This document shows positions 18,288 through 27,287 of a stretch of 64,000 nucleotides of DNA, one piece after another. The notes under the pieces were generated by a model that saw only the letters and a list, made by a program, of their open reading frames with translations, had not been told where the DNA came from and did no database searches. Every line of letters starts with the position of its first letter. The first letter of the stretch is position 1. Source of the stretch: SYFY01 sp041752315. GTDB lineage: Bacteria; Pseudomonadota; Gammaproteobacteria; Pseudomonadales; Azotimanducaceae. Made by a program: the position numbers and the translations under genes. The stretch covers positions 1 through 64,000 of the forward strand of contig JBGSHJ010000020.1 of assembly GCA_041752315.1 (NCBI GenBank), written 5' to 3'.

Positions 18288-19298
18288 ATGGAGAGGCCAC
18301 CGAACCCGTTTTTCCGCTGGTTGAACCGCAGATGGGCCGGGCGCTGGCCCTGGCTGCTGCCAACGATCAGTTTCGTGGCGGGTTGGCTGGGATTCCTGCT
18401 GATCCAGCGAAGCGAATCGATGGCTCGTGTCATTGCCGTGATGGCGCTGGTTGGATGGCCCTGGTTGTTGGCCGAAAACCTGCTCGGCCGATGGCTCGAA
18501 CGTGCGACGCACAATCGATTGCCCCCGAAACTGCTGGGTTTCGTGACACAGAACCTCCAACAGGAAATCCTCTTTTTCTCGTTACCGTTTCTGATCGGCG
18601 CGACACAACGTGATGTCGGCCAGATCGCATTCACGGCGAGCGTAGCGCTGGTTGCCATCGTCAGCACGATCGACCCCTTCTATCAGAAACACATTGCGTC
18701 AAGGCCTGACACCAGCGCTGCCTTCCATGGATTATGTACCTTCATCGCAAGCCTGGTAGTGTTGCCGATCGCTCTGGCCATGCCGCTCGAACAGGCTCTG
18801 CCGTTTGCTCTTGCCATCACTGGTCTCTGGTTGCTGCTGAGTCTGCCGCGCATGCTGGCCGGAATTCAGGATCATCGATTGCGTCTTGTGAGCATCGCGG
18901 CGATTGGTGTTGCGCTGGTGTGTCTCTGGCAGTTTCGAGCACACGTACCCGCCGCGGGACTGTCTCTCAAGGACTCGCGCATCACGCAGACCATCGATGA
19001 ACTCCAACCGGGGCCGGTGCTCAGACGCATCGATGCAGACGCGCTGATTGCAGATGGCGTCATTGCATTCGTGGCAATAAGGGCGCCCATGGGTCTGTCA
19101 CAATCCGTGATGTTCGAATGGTGGCATCGCGGCATACGGCTGGATCAGATTACAGAGCGCATCCAGGGTGTCGATCACGGCTGGCGCACGTACAGCCGCA
19201 AGCGCAACTTTCCCCCGGACCCTGGTGGCGCCTGGCGGGTGGATGTGCTGACGCCCCAGGGTCAGTTGATCTGTCGACTCCGCTTTGTTGTGGAGTAG
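18288..19298 (+). CDS. Membrane protein with C-terminal DUF2914-like domain
   Basis: Protein of 336 residues with seven or so hydrophobic segments in the first 220 residues (for example WPWLLPTISFVAGWLGFLLI). A soluble C-terminal domain of about 110 residues follows, with WWHRGIRLDQITERIQG and GAWRVDVLTPQGQLICRLRF; this tail matches the DUF2914 pattern and the membrane part resembles DUF5924. The family has no assigned function; a periplasmic sensing or envelope role is plausible. It is the only clearly intact gene within the 17.2-21.1 kb decaying stretch besides the small gene that follows. Confidence 0.8.
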   Translation: MERPPNPFFRWLNRRWAGRWPWLLPTISFVAGWLGFLLIQRSESMARVIAVMALVGWPWLLAENLLGRWLERATHNRLPPKLLGFVTQNLQQEILFFSLPFLIGATQRDVGQIAFTASVALVAIVSTIDPFYQKHIASRPDTSAAFHGLCTFIASLVVLPIALAMPLEQALPFALAITGLWLLLSLPRMLAGIQDHRLRLVSIAAIGVALVCLWQFRAHVPAAGLSLKDSRITQTIDELQPGPVLRRIDADALIADGVIAFVAIRAPMGLSQSVMFEWWHRGIRLDQITERIQGVDHGWRTYSRKRNFPPDPGGAWRVDVLTPQGQLICRLRFVVE

Positions 19299-19510
19299 AC
19301 CCCTGTGGGAAGCACGACAGCATGACAGCCTCCGGAGGAGCTTCGGGTTGTCCAGTTCAGACGAACGATGGCGGTTTCCAGATGGCTCGCAATGGGGGTT
19401 CTGGTGTGCGCGAGCGTACAGACTGAAGGGAACCGAAAGCCAAACGATGCGTTCTCCATCCCGGGGCACGTCCCAGGCTCTCAGTCATACTCACCTTGCA
19501 AGGAAATCCC

Positions 19511-19768
19511 ATGAACTTGATCGTCGGTGGTTTGATCGGTTGGCTTGCCAGCATCCTCATGAAGACCAATGGCCAGCAAGGCATCATTCTGAACGTTGTC
19601 GTTGGCGTCGTCGGCGCCCTGTTGGCGGGCTGGTTCATCTCACCCCTCGTGGGTGTCGAGACGATCAACCAGGATAACTTCAGCTTTTCGGCGCTACTCG
19701 TCTCCTTTGTCGGTGCCGCCATTTTGCTGGGCGTCGTGAACCTGTTTCGGCGAGGCAGTACACGCTGA
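19511..19768 (+). CDS. GlsB/YeaQ/YmgE-family small membrane protein
   Basis: Protein of 85 residues with three hydrophobic segments: NLIVGGLIGWLASILM, GIILNVVVGVVGALLAGWFI and FSALLVSFVGAAILLGVVNLF. The glycine-rich pattern is that of transglycosylase-associated stress proteins (YeaQ, GlsB), which are often induced under general or acid stress. The start at 19511 is preceded by AAGGAA; an upstream TTG at 19496 would add five non-conserved residues. Function in the membrane is not established. Confidence 0.85.
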   Translation: MNLIVGGLIGWLASILMKTNGQQGIILNVVVGVVGALLAGWFISPLVGVETINQDNFSFSALLVSFVGAAILLGVVNLFRRGSTR

Positions 19769-20100
19769 ACACTGCTGACCATCCAGGTGCTGTCCGAAGC
19801 GATCGACCCGACGCGTGAGGAGTCGAACTCGCGGTAAATGGGTGGAATGGCTGACTCCGGTCAAGACGCCAACGCTCCCGACGGCGTGAGAAAGGGGAGG
19901 ACAGAACGGGTAGACCAATGGAGTGTTCTCGGGGAATCGTTTCCAGAGCGGCGGTCGTACCGCCGAGGGCCATGCTCCCCAACCGGAGCAGGCGCGATCC
20001 TGGAGAATTCTTCGCGCTGAAGATGATGCAACGCCCGTCGGTTTGTGCACGTTTGCTGTTGTAACCGGTTCGCGTCTTTCCAGAAGAGTCGCGTTTCAGC
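19769..20100. other. Intergenic stretch without a gene
   Basis: Sequence between the YeaQ-like gene and the 3' end of the sorbosone-dehydrogenase-like pseudogene. It contains one short perfect hairpin, CGGCGGT/ACCGCCG at 19949-19965. The open frames crossing it are short and lack ribosome sites or recognisable motifs. It may include further decayed DNA. Confidence 0.5.
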
Positions 20101-20947
20101 TCAATGCCCGGTACCGGATCTGGTGACTCGCCACACCACACTGCCAACATCATCGGCGACCAGCAGCGTCCCGGTTGCGTCAATAGCCAGCACAACCGGA
20201 CCACAGCGGGCACCGCCTCTGGCTGACGTGACGGGAAACCGCTGAGTATTGTTTGTGTTGGGCCACTCGGATTGTCTGACGGGAATGGGACAAAAGGGAC
20301 CTGGTAACCGCTCGCCGGTTGCCATCCGCGCTGGCGACGAGGCTCCTGGTCCAGTGGTGGTTGAGCGGCCCCGGCCCATGCGGCAGGTCAGCGAGTTGGT
20401 GGCCCGGTGCATCGATGCGAAGGGCATCGTTGTGATAGGGGAATTGCAGCAGCGAATCCGCATTTGCGACATAGAAGCTGTCCTCCACCAGAACCATTCC
20501 GAATGGAGATTTCAAACCCGTCAGGAATACGCTTCTGATCTCGGCCACGCCGTCGCCGTCGCCATCACCCAGCGGCGAAATGCGGTTGGTACTGGGTACG
20601 GCAGCACCGGCCGTGTCCATCACCTTGCCCATCGCGGCGCCCTTGATTCCCTTGAGCGCACTTGCGCCCGTTGGTCCGTTGGTTTCCGCTACCAGCACAC
20701 CGCCATTGGGAAGCACATACAACCCGCGTGGATGATCGAGCCCGGTGACGAACGCAGACACTTCAAGCCCCGCGGCCGCAGCAGGCCGTGTGCCTGGAGC
20801 TCAACCAATAGCTGGTGCAATATCTACCACGGGTATGAGTTGGCGCTGTGGAGACGGCAGAGTTGGCGTCGGTCCCGCGCTGCCTGCATCGGTTTGCAAC
20901 GACGGGGATGTGCAACCCATCACCACAGTCAACAGGCACGTTCCCAT
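20101..20947 (-). pseudogene. Remnant of a PQQ-type sugar (sorbosone) dehydrogenase lipoprotein gene
   Basis: The reading starts at ATG 20947 with a short lipoprotein signal ending VVMGC. It meets an in-frame TGA at 20801-20803, where a tryptophan would fit. It then continues in frame as a beta-propeller N terminus (FVTGLDHPRGLYVLPNGGVL, VAETN) down to HWTRSLVASADG. Near 20310 it jumps frame and goes straight into the family's C-terminal strand GTLLVADDVGSVVWRVT, ending at 20101. The family is about 400-450 residues, so roughly 200 residues are missing in the middle. The gene carries a nonsense mutation, an internal deletion and a frameshift, and is therefore dead. Confidence 0.8.
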
Positions 20948-21112
20948 GACTCGAGGGTTTCGGGATCTGAGTCCGGGCAGACCAGTTTCGCCGGAACGAC
21001 GTGATCAACCATCCGTGCAGTGGTCCCGATCTAGCGTCCGCAGCCACAGGACAGAGCCACACGACAGGCAGATGACATATCGCAAGCGTGGCCAATCTCG
21101 AGGCTTTCGACA

Positions 21113-21631
21113 TCAACCAGTAGCGGGTTCACCCAGAGCGGTATTGATGTATCGCTCCATCCACAGCACATCCCAGAAGCGCCCGAACTTGTTGCCGACC
21201 TCACGATAGATACCAGCATCGTGAAAGCCGAACTCCCGATGCAACGCAACCGAAGCGTCATTCGGCAGCGTTACACCAGCGTAAGCGCGATGCACTCCGG
21301 TGCCGGCCAGAGAATCGAAGAGGGTCGCATAAAGGCTTCTGGCAATGCCGCGCCGGTGGACAGTGCCGGCAACGTAGATGCTGACCTCAACGGACGTTCG
21401 ATAGGCGGCCTTCGGTTTGAATTCTCCAGAGCAGCCATAACCCAGCACAACGCCGTCTTCTTCCGCGACGAGGCACTGCCAGCGCGCACCGTCAAACTTT
21501 TCAAACCACGGCGCGCGCGTTTCGACTGTATATGGCTCGATATCAAACGTGCATGGACTTGTGAGGATGTAATGGTTGTACAGCGCCGTCAGGGCTGGCA
21601 GGTCCTGCCATGAAGATGAGCGGATGTTCAC
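21113..21631 (-). CDS. GNAT N-acetyltransferase, Pat/MnaT type
   Basis: Acetyl-CoA-dependent transferase of 172 residues. The N terminus (IRSSSWQDLPALTALYNHYI) and the segment EVSIYVAGTVHRRGIARSLY, which contains the acetyl-CoA pyrophosphate loop, match the phosphinothricin/methionine-sulfoximine acetyltransferase group. Residues HREFGFHDAGIYREVGNKFGRFWDV are the usual C-terminal block. A GTG start is used, with AAGGAG about 9 bases upstream. It likely acetylates an amino group of a glutamate analogue or other small amine. Confidence 0.88.
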   Translation of the reverse strand: MNIRSSSWQDLPALTALYNHYILTSPCTFDIEPYTVETRAPWFEKFDGARWQCLVAEEDGVVLGYGCSGEFKPKAAYRTSVEVSIYVAGTVHRRGIARSLYATLFDSLAGTGVHRAYAGVTLPNDASVALHREFGFHDAGIYREVGNKFGRFWDVLWMERYINTALGEPATG

Positions 21632-21782
21632 TGGTCTATGCTCCTTCGGAACCGATCGCTCATGCGCCCGGTTCCACCGATGGATCGGTAGTCAGGGGAA
21701 GCTGAATCGGGAGTTGCAACTGGAGGCGCGATGATAACGCAAGCCTTTCGGCAGGGAGGTCTAGTTGTTAACCTGCGTCACC

Positions 21783-23027
21783 ATGTCCGAACTTGATGCC
21801 ATCCGGCCTTACTGCGATGAAGAGATTCCGGCGGTCGTTGCACGGCTGCAGGAAGATCCTGCGCTGCTGCGCGCACTGGCGGCAGTCCGTCTGCCATGGC
21901 TGGCGAAACGCAGCCCGCGGCTTGCAGCGCTGGTTGCAGGCATCGGCATCCGTCGCCGATTGGCGCATGTGCGTTCCATCGCGGATATCCAGACACAGGT
22001 CGCCCGTCTGCTGAGCCGTCTCGAACGTGAAACGATGAGTGGCTTTTCCGTGTCGGGTATTGGTGGGCTGGAACCCGGGGTTCCCTATCTCTTCATTGCC
22101 AATCATCGGGACATTGTGCTCGATTCGGCACTGCTCAACTGGGCGCTGCACAAGGCAGGTCACGCGACCAGCTTCACCGCTGTGGGCGATAACCTGGTGG
22201 CGACTCCCTGGGTGGGAGATGTCATGCGGCTCAACAAGTCGTTTGTGGTTGCCCGTTCGATCACATCACCCAAGGCGGCCTTCAAAGCCTACTCGGTCAC
22301 TTCCGCCTTCATTCGTCAGTCCCTGGAAAGCGGTAACTCCGTCTGGATCGCCCAGCGACAGGGCCGAGCCAAGGACGGGAATGACCATACCGACCCCGCC
22401 ATCCTGAAGATGCTCACCATTGCCTATCGCAGGGAGAATGAGAGTCTCAGGAACTGGCTGACACAGGTGCGGCTGTTGCCAGTCACCGTCACCTATGAGC
22501 TGGATCCGTGTGATCTGATGAAGGCCCACGAGCTTTACATCAGGTCGTGCACCGGAACTTACACCAAGAGCAGGGATGAAGACCTGCAGAGCATTGCGAT
22601 GGGTTTGACGGGATACAAGGGACGTGTCCATCTGCACTTCGGCGAACGAATTGTCGGTGTGCATGATGACGTCGAGTGTCTGGCGAAGGCCGTCGACACG
22701 GCTCTGGCCCGGGGTGCCCGGCTGTTCCCTGTACATCGGCAGGCAGCGGCCGAACTGGGCGATTCAGTCGACATGTCGATCCTGCTGCCGGAACCCATCC
22801 CTCAGGTTGATGCAGCGCTGGCAGTGCGGTTGCAGTCCTGCCCTCCTCAGGAGCGGACCTGGCTCTGGCTGCAGTACGCCAACATCTGGCGCAACACCGT
22901 GGGGGCACAACACGACAGTGTGTGTGAGCAACACAGCAGCGTGGCCGCACTAAAGGTCGAAGAGCATCAGACAATAAGCGGAGGCTCTTCCAGCGCTGCG
23001 AGTTGCTCTCTCAGTTCCAGCACGTGA
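21783..23027 (+). CDS. PlsC-like glycerolipid acyltransferase
   Basis: Protein of 414 residues with a C-proximal region after a PlsC-type acyltransferase core. Motif I is NHRDIVLDSALLN (NHx4D, about 110-122), followed by GDNLVATPWVGDVMRLNKSF (substrate region) and later WIAQRQGRAKDGND. The fold and motifs suggest acylation of a glycerolipid or related alcohol; the acceptor is unknown. The ATG at 21783 is preferred over TTG 21765. The last 20 residues lie in DNA shared with the 3' end of the convergent srkA gene (61-base overlap). Confidence 0.82.
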   Translation: MSELDAIRPYCDEEIPAVVARLQEDPALLRALAAVRLPWLAKRSPRLAALVAGIGIRRRLAHVRSIADIQTQVARLLSRLERETMSGFSVSGIGGLEPGVPYLFIANHRDIVLDSALLNWALHKAGHATSFTAVGDNLVATPWVGDVMRLNKSFVVARSITSPKAAFKAYSVTSAFIRQSLESGNSVWIAQRQGRAKDGNDHTDPAILKMLTIAYRRENESLRNWLTQVRLLPVTVTYELDPCDLMKAHELYIRSCTGTYTKSRDEDLQSIAMGLTGYKGRVHLHFGERIVGVHDDVECLAKAVDTALARGARLFPVHRQAAAELGDSVDMSILLPEPIPQVDAALAVRLQSCPPQERTWLWLQYANIWRNTVGAQHDSVCEQHSSVAALKVEEHQTISGGSSSAASCSLSSST

Positions 23028-23938
23028 GATGACCAGTACCTGACAGAGTTGAAATCGGGAAAGGCCATGGGAAAGGCTGGATCATCCCATCGTCTGGCGA
23101 TCCAGGCCGAGTGGTGCATGATGCGCAGCGTGCGAAGGGTCTCGATCAGTCCGAGTGAGTCTGCGGGAAATTCCGCAAACATCTCGTAGGCGTCGGCGAT
23201 CGTACCAAGTTGATGCAGGCGATCTTCGCGCTCTCCGGACAACAGCATCCACAAATCCTGGATGGGTGGCCCCGTGACGCAGTCGTCAAAGTCGACCATA
23301 TGTGCCGTCTCGCCACGCCAGAGCAGATTGCCGAGATGACAATCCCCGTGAATTCGTTGTTGCGCAGTGCCAGTCGAGGGCTCATGCATCCGCTCGATCA
23401 ACTGTTCACAAAGGGTGGAGTAGGCGCGCTCCAGTTCCAGGGGCAGAAAGGAGTTGTTCAGCAGGAAATCCCGACTGTCCGAGCCAAGGCGTTTGATGCT
23501 GATCCTCTCCCGATGCTCGAATGGTGCCGCGCGACCGACTACGTGCAATCGCGCAATCGTTCGAGCCAGTACACCAAGATCATCTTCCTTCTCGATATCC
23601 GGTGTATGCCCGCCCTGCCGGGGAAAAACGGTAAACAGGAACCCGGCATGGTTGAACAGCGTGTCACCGCCGAGTGATAGCGATGCGACTACGGGGATTT
23701 CGGCGTCAACAAGCTCACGCACAAAGTTGTGCTCTTCGCGAATCTGCGCCTCGTTCCAGCGGTTGGGCCGATAGAATTTGACGATGCAAAACCGGCCGTC
23801 GTTCATCTCGGCCTGGTAAACACGGTTTTCGTAGCTGTTCAGGCCCGTCAATCCACCGGTGGGTTCCAGCCCCACGGACTCCAGGGCGTCGAGGATCAGA
23901 TCGGGCGTCAGGCCGGCATAGGGAGTAGTGCTGTTCAC
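22967..23938 (-). CDS. srkA: Stress response kinase A
   Basis: Protein kinase of 323 residues with the aminoglycoside-phosphotransferase fold (YihE/RdoA). The nucleotide-binding start is GLNSYENRVYQAE, the catalytic loop is QQRIHGDCHLGNLLW near residue 200, and the metal-binding segment is MVDFDDCVTGP. SrkA counters the MazEF-related and envelope-stress death pathways in E. coli. It follows comF by 27 bp on the same strand. The gene overlaps the end of the PlsC-like gene. Confidence 0.92.
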   Translation of the reverse strand: MNSTTPYAGLTPDLILDALESVGLEPTGGLTGLNSYENRVYQAEMNDGRFCIVKFYRPNRWNEAQIREEHNFVRELVDAEIPVVASLSLGGDTLFNHAGFLFTVFPRQGGHTPDIEKEDDLGVLARTIARLHVVGRAAPFEHRERISIKRLGSDSRDFLLNNSFLPLELERAYSTLCEQLIERMHEPSTGTAQQRIHGDCHLGNLLWRGETAHMVDFDDCVTGPPIQDLWMLLSGEREDRLHQLGTIADAYEMFAEFPADSLGLIETLRTLRIMHHSAWIARRWDDPAFPMAFPDFNSVRYWSSHVLELREQLAALEEPPLIV

Positions 23939-23965
23939 CTGGCCAGTGTACCAGTGTCCACTGGA

Positions 23966-24631
23966 TCACGGTGTTCGTGCAGCGACCCACCATTCAACCG
24001 CAGAGGCACCGTTGGCCAGCAGGACCCGGGTTGCGGATTGCAGGGTTGCACCGGTCGTGAGCACATCGTCGACGAGCGCGATGTGCAGGCCGGTCACATC
24101 ACGCGTACCAAACGCACGCATGACATTGGCACGACGTGCAGACCGGGGAAGTCCGGCCTGCCTGAGTGTCGTTCTGGTTCGCTTCAGCAGGTGGTGTTGC
24201 ACAGGAACCTCAACGCGGCGGCTGACGATGCGCGCGATGATGGCGGCCTGATTGTGACCACGCCATAACAGGCGTCGTGTGGAGAGTGGCATGGCAACGA
24301 TGCAATCCGGAGGATGGTGATCGATGAGTGCTCGCTCGACCGCTGTGGCGAGCAGTTCCCCGAGAACCCGTCCTTCCCGGAAGCCGCTGCGAAACTTCAG
24401 CGCCTGTACCCAGTCCGCGACGGCGTCTGCGTAGAGCAGGGGGGCCACGGTTCGCTCGCAGGCGACTGGCAATCGTCGACAGGAGACGCAGCCTGTCCCG
24501 GTCAGCGGTTGGCCGCATCGAGGGCAGGCACTATCGTTCCAGGGCAACGCCGCTTCGCAGTGTGCGCACAGGTCCTTGAGCCCGTCGAAACGAACTTCGC
24601 AAAGCAGGCAGTAACGGGGAAAGATGGGCAT
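23966..24631 (-). CDS. ComF-family phosphoribosyltransferase-like protein
   Basis: Protein of 221 residues. An N-terminal zinc-binding module has paired cysteines (CLLCEV, CAHC, CPRCGQP, CVSCRR) and is followed by a type I phosphoribosyltransferase fold with the PRPP motif VDDVLTTGATLQ. ComF/GntX proteins are needed for DNA uptake in some bacteria and for use of DNA as a nutrient in others. The start is uncertain: ATG 24631 places the cysteine motif at residue 8 as in relatives, but longer frames up to 24838 are open. Likely co-transcribed with srkA. Confidence 0.88.
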   Translation of the reverse strand: MPIFPRYCLLCEVRFDGLKDLCAHCEAALPWNDSACPRCGQPLTGTGCVSCRRLPVACERTVAPLLYADAVADWVQALKFRSGFREGRVLGELLATAVERALIDHHPPDCIVAMPLSTRRLLWRGHNQAAIIARIVSRRVEVPVQHHLLKRTRTTLRQAGLPRSARRANVMRAFGTRDVTGLHIALVDDVLTTGATLQSATRVLLANGASAVEWWVAARTP

Positions 24632-24866
24632 GATCCAGTGTGCAGGAAAGGCAATACTGCGTATCGCCGTGGGTGTGCACAGCCGCACAGAACCGGAGTT
24701 TCGGTCAGACATTGACTCGCAATGCCGGGCGAAGCTGCCTACATTGGCGGATGTCGACCATGGATAGTACGGCGGTCGTGATGCTGCGGCTGCTTCGACA
24801 AGTGCAGTGGATGCCAGAGCCTCAAATCTGGAATGCATGCCTGTTCAAGGCAAGGCGAGGTTGGAG

Positions 24867-25136
24867 ATGGCAGTAAATCCGATGCTGGGCACCGGAGTGA
24901 TCGGGATGTCGCGAGGGCTGCAGGGAGTGAGTCAGTCCGCAGAAGACATCGCGCATCTGAGTGGCAGACGTCACGTTGATCAACCCGAAAGCCGACCAGC
25001 GCCTGCAGACGAGATCACGGATACTGCTGAAGCGCTGGTCTCCATGCGGGTCTATGAGCGGCAGGTACAAGCCTCCGCCAAAGTTGTGCAGACGGCAGAT
25101 GCAGTGATCGGGATGCTTCTCGATACACGAATCTGA
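24867..25136 (+). CDS. Small flagellar-rod/hook-like protein
   Basis: Protein of 89 residues. The N terminus (GTGVIGMSRGLQGVSQSAEDIA) and the C terminus (ALVSMRVYERQVQASAKVVQ ending GMLLDTRI) resemble the paired terminal helices of flagellar basal-body rod and hook proteins, which form a coiled-coil core. The middle domain is absent, as in the short single-domain relatives found scattered in gammaproteobacteria. No other flagellar gene is present in the window. The ATG at 24867 is preceded by GAGG. Function is unproven. Confidence 0.6.
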   Translation: MAVNPMLGTGVIGMSRGLQGVSQSAEDIAHLSGRRHVDQPESRPAPADEITDTAEALVSMRVYERQVQASAKVVQTADAVIGMLLDTRI

Positions 25137-25488
25137 CCTGCCCCTGCGGGGCTGGTCGACGCAATGCCGGCTGCAGATCGGCCTGCAACGCTGTTTTGGC
25201 TCCACCATCATCCCTGAACACGTCCCATGTCCTGACTGGAGTTCGGGAGGCCGCTCGGCAATTGAGCAGTTGATCACCAATTTCTCTCCTGCGCGGTCCG
25301 GCGTGGCTGTTTTCCCTGCGTATCTGTGATGATCCCGATTTCACAGCGCGCCAGGACCCCCGACAATCCACCGGGATGAAACAGGATCCAGAAGTCCGCT
25401 AGGCTAAAAACGGCGCAGTCTGTCGATCTTCCGCCGCGAAGACTCCTGTATCTGCGCACCAACGCAACTTCGCCACGGAGACTCAGTG
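25137..25488. other. Intergenic stretch, likely promoter region of the dehydrogenase pair
   Basis: No credible gene is seen in these 352 bases. A short hairpin GCCCC-TGC-GGGGC at 25140-25152 follows the small flagellar-like gene directly and may end its transcript, though no T run follows. The remainder must contain the promoter of the two acyl-CoA dehydrogenases; no box was clear enough to mark. Confidence 0.5.
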
Positions 25489-27258
25489 ATGGCTTCACTC
25501 AAGGACATGCAGTTTGTCATCCACGACCTGTTCGACGCAGCCGGTCTTTTCCACCGGCTCACCGGGGACGATTCGATGGATCGGGCGTTCATCAACAGCC
25601 TGCTTGACGAAGCCCATCGGTACACCGAAGGGGCCATACGTCCGTGCAATCGTGCAGGTGATGAGGTGGGTTGTCGGTTGAAGGATGGTGTGGTGACCAC
25701 TCCCCCAGGATTTCGCGAAGCGTATCGCGGTTTCATCGACGGCGGCTGGGCGGGTCTGCTCGGGCCGGTGGAGTATGGCGGTCAGGATCTGCCGGCGACG
25801 TTTGGTCTCCTGCTTGAAGAGCTGATGTGTACGGCCAACATGGCGTTTTCCATGTATCCGGGTTTATCGCGGGGTTGTGTGCATGCCCTGATGAAACATG
25901 GATCCGAGGAACACAAACGCATGTTCCTGCCGAGACTTCTGACCGGCGAGTGGACCGGCACAATGTGCCTCACGGAACCCCAGGCGGGGTCCGATGTCGG
26001 TCTGGCGAGAACGAGGGCTGTCGTGCGCGCCGACGGCACCTGGTCGATCACCGGAACGAAGATCTTCATCTCTGCCGGCGAACATGATCTGTCGGACAAC
26101 ATCATTCATCTGGTATTGGCCCGCACTGAAGGCTCGCCAGCCGGAACCCGTGGCATATCAATGTTCGTGGTGCCGAAATTTGACGTGGATGGGTCTCGCA
26201 ACAAGGTCACCTGCAGTGCGATTGAAAACAAGATGGGCATCCATGGCAATGCCACCTGCGTGCTCAACTTTGAAGAAGCGCGTGGCTATCTGGTCGGCGC
26301 AGAACAGCACGGCATGAAGTACATGTTCACGATGATGAACAGTGCGCGGATTGGAGTGGGTCTACAGGGCGTGAGTCTTGCCCAGGCAGGCTTTGAACTG
26401 TCCAGTGCCTATGCCCATGAGCGATTGCAGATGCGTTCGCTATCCGGCCCCAAGGCGCCGGACAAACCTGCCGATCCGATCGTGGTACATCCGGATGTGC
26501 GCCGCATGCTGCTCTCGCAGCGGGCCTTCATTGAGGGCGGTCGGGCGCTGGCCTATTTTGCCAGCCAGTGTGTGGATACGCTGTTGCTGTCGAGTGATGT
26601 GCAGGAGATCCAGCGATCCCAGGACCTGCTGGATTTTCTGACCCCGGTGGTCAAGGGATTCCTCACCGAGGGTGGATTTGCCTCGGTCAACGACGCACTG
26701 CAGATTTTCGGCGGGCACGGATACATACGCGAGTCCGGCATTGAACAACTGGTGAGGGACAGCCGTATCACACTGATCTACGAGGGCACCACGCAGATTC
26801 AGGGCCTGGATCTCCTCGCACGAAAGGTACTGCTGACCCAGGGCAAGGGATTGAACCGGCTGCTGCCCGAGTTGAGTCAGGTGGCGGCCAGTTGTGATGC
26901 GCAATTTCCCGAAATGGCCCAAAGGCTGCGAGCCATTGCCGAAGAATGGCCCGCGATCAGCCTGCAGATTGGTGGCAAGGCGATGCAGAACCCTGATGAA
27001 GTTGGCTCGGCCGCCGTCGATTATCTCTTTTACAGTGGCTACGCACTCCTGGCCTGGCTGTGGGCCCGCATGGCCGTGTGTGCCGGTGATCGAATTCTCG
27101 ATGGTGGTGAAGTGGATTATTTGGCTGGAAAAATTGATCTTGCACGCTTTTACTACGCACGAATCCTGCCCCGGTTGAATGCGCACAGGGACTCGATGCT
27201 GGCTGGAGGTGATAGCCTCATGAACGTGCATGCGTCAGTGCTCATGGCCAACCGGTAG
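25489..27258 (+). CDS. Long acyl-CoA dehydrogenase (FadE/DmdC-like)
   Basis: FAD-dependent dehydrogenase of 589 residues, the longer ACAD class with an extra C-terminal helical domain found in 3-methylmercaptopropionyl-CoA dehydrogenase (DmdC) and related FadE proteins. The N terminus LKDMQFVIHDLFDA is typical. The FAD/substrate motif is CLTEPQAGSDVGLARTRAV, the central helix carries FTMMNSARIGVGLQGVSLAQ, and the catalytic glutamate lies in LIYEGTTQIQGLDLL. The start is ATG 25489 with GGAG upstream. A paralogue follows after 29 bp. Substrate could be a medium- or long-chain or sulfur-containing acyl-CoA. Confidence 0.9.
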   Translation: MASLKDMQFVIHDLFDAAGLFHRLTGDDSMDRAFINSLLDEAHRYTEGAIRPCNRAGDEVGCRLKDGVVTTPPGFREAYRGFIDGGWAGLLGPVEYGGQDLPATFGLLLEELMCTANMAFSMYPGLSRGCVHALMKHGSEEHKRMFLPRLLTGEWTGTMCLTEPQAGSDVGLARTRAVVRADGTWSITGTKIFISAGEHDLSDNIIHLVLARTEGSPAGTRGISMFVVPKFDVDGSRNKVTCSAIENKMGIHGNATCVLNFEEARGYLVGAEQHGMKYMFTMMNSARIGVGLQGVSLAQAGFELSSAYAHERLQMRSLSGPKAPDKPADPIVVHPDVRRMLLSQRAFIEGGRALAYFASQCVDTLLLSSDVQEIQRSQDLLDFLTPVVKGFLTEGGFASVNDALQIFGGHGYIRESGIEQLVRDSRITLIYEGTTQIQGLDLLARKVLLTQGKGLNRLLPELSQVAASCDAQFPEMAQRLRAIAEEWPAISLQIGGKAMQNPDEVGSAAVDYLFYSGYALLAWLWARMAVCAGDRILDGGEVDYLAGKIDLARFYYARILPRLNAHRDSMLAGGDSLMNVHASVLMANR

Positions 27259-27287
27259 GAGGGGCAACGGGGAACTCGGGGAGATCT

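Noticed and set aside
17980..20803. TGA read as tryptophan (codon reassignment), since both pseudogenes have TGA where Trp fits
   Set aside because: TGA ends many intact genes in the window at the expected length (for example the transposase and nucleoside hydrolase upstream genes), and both loci carry further frameshifts, so simple decay explains them.
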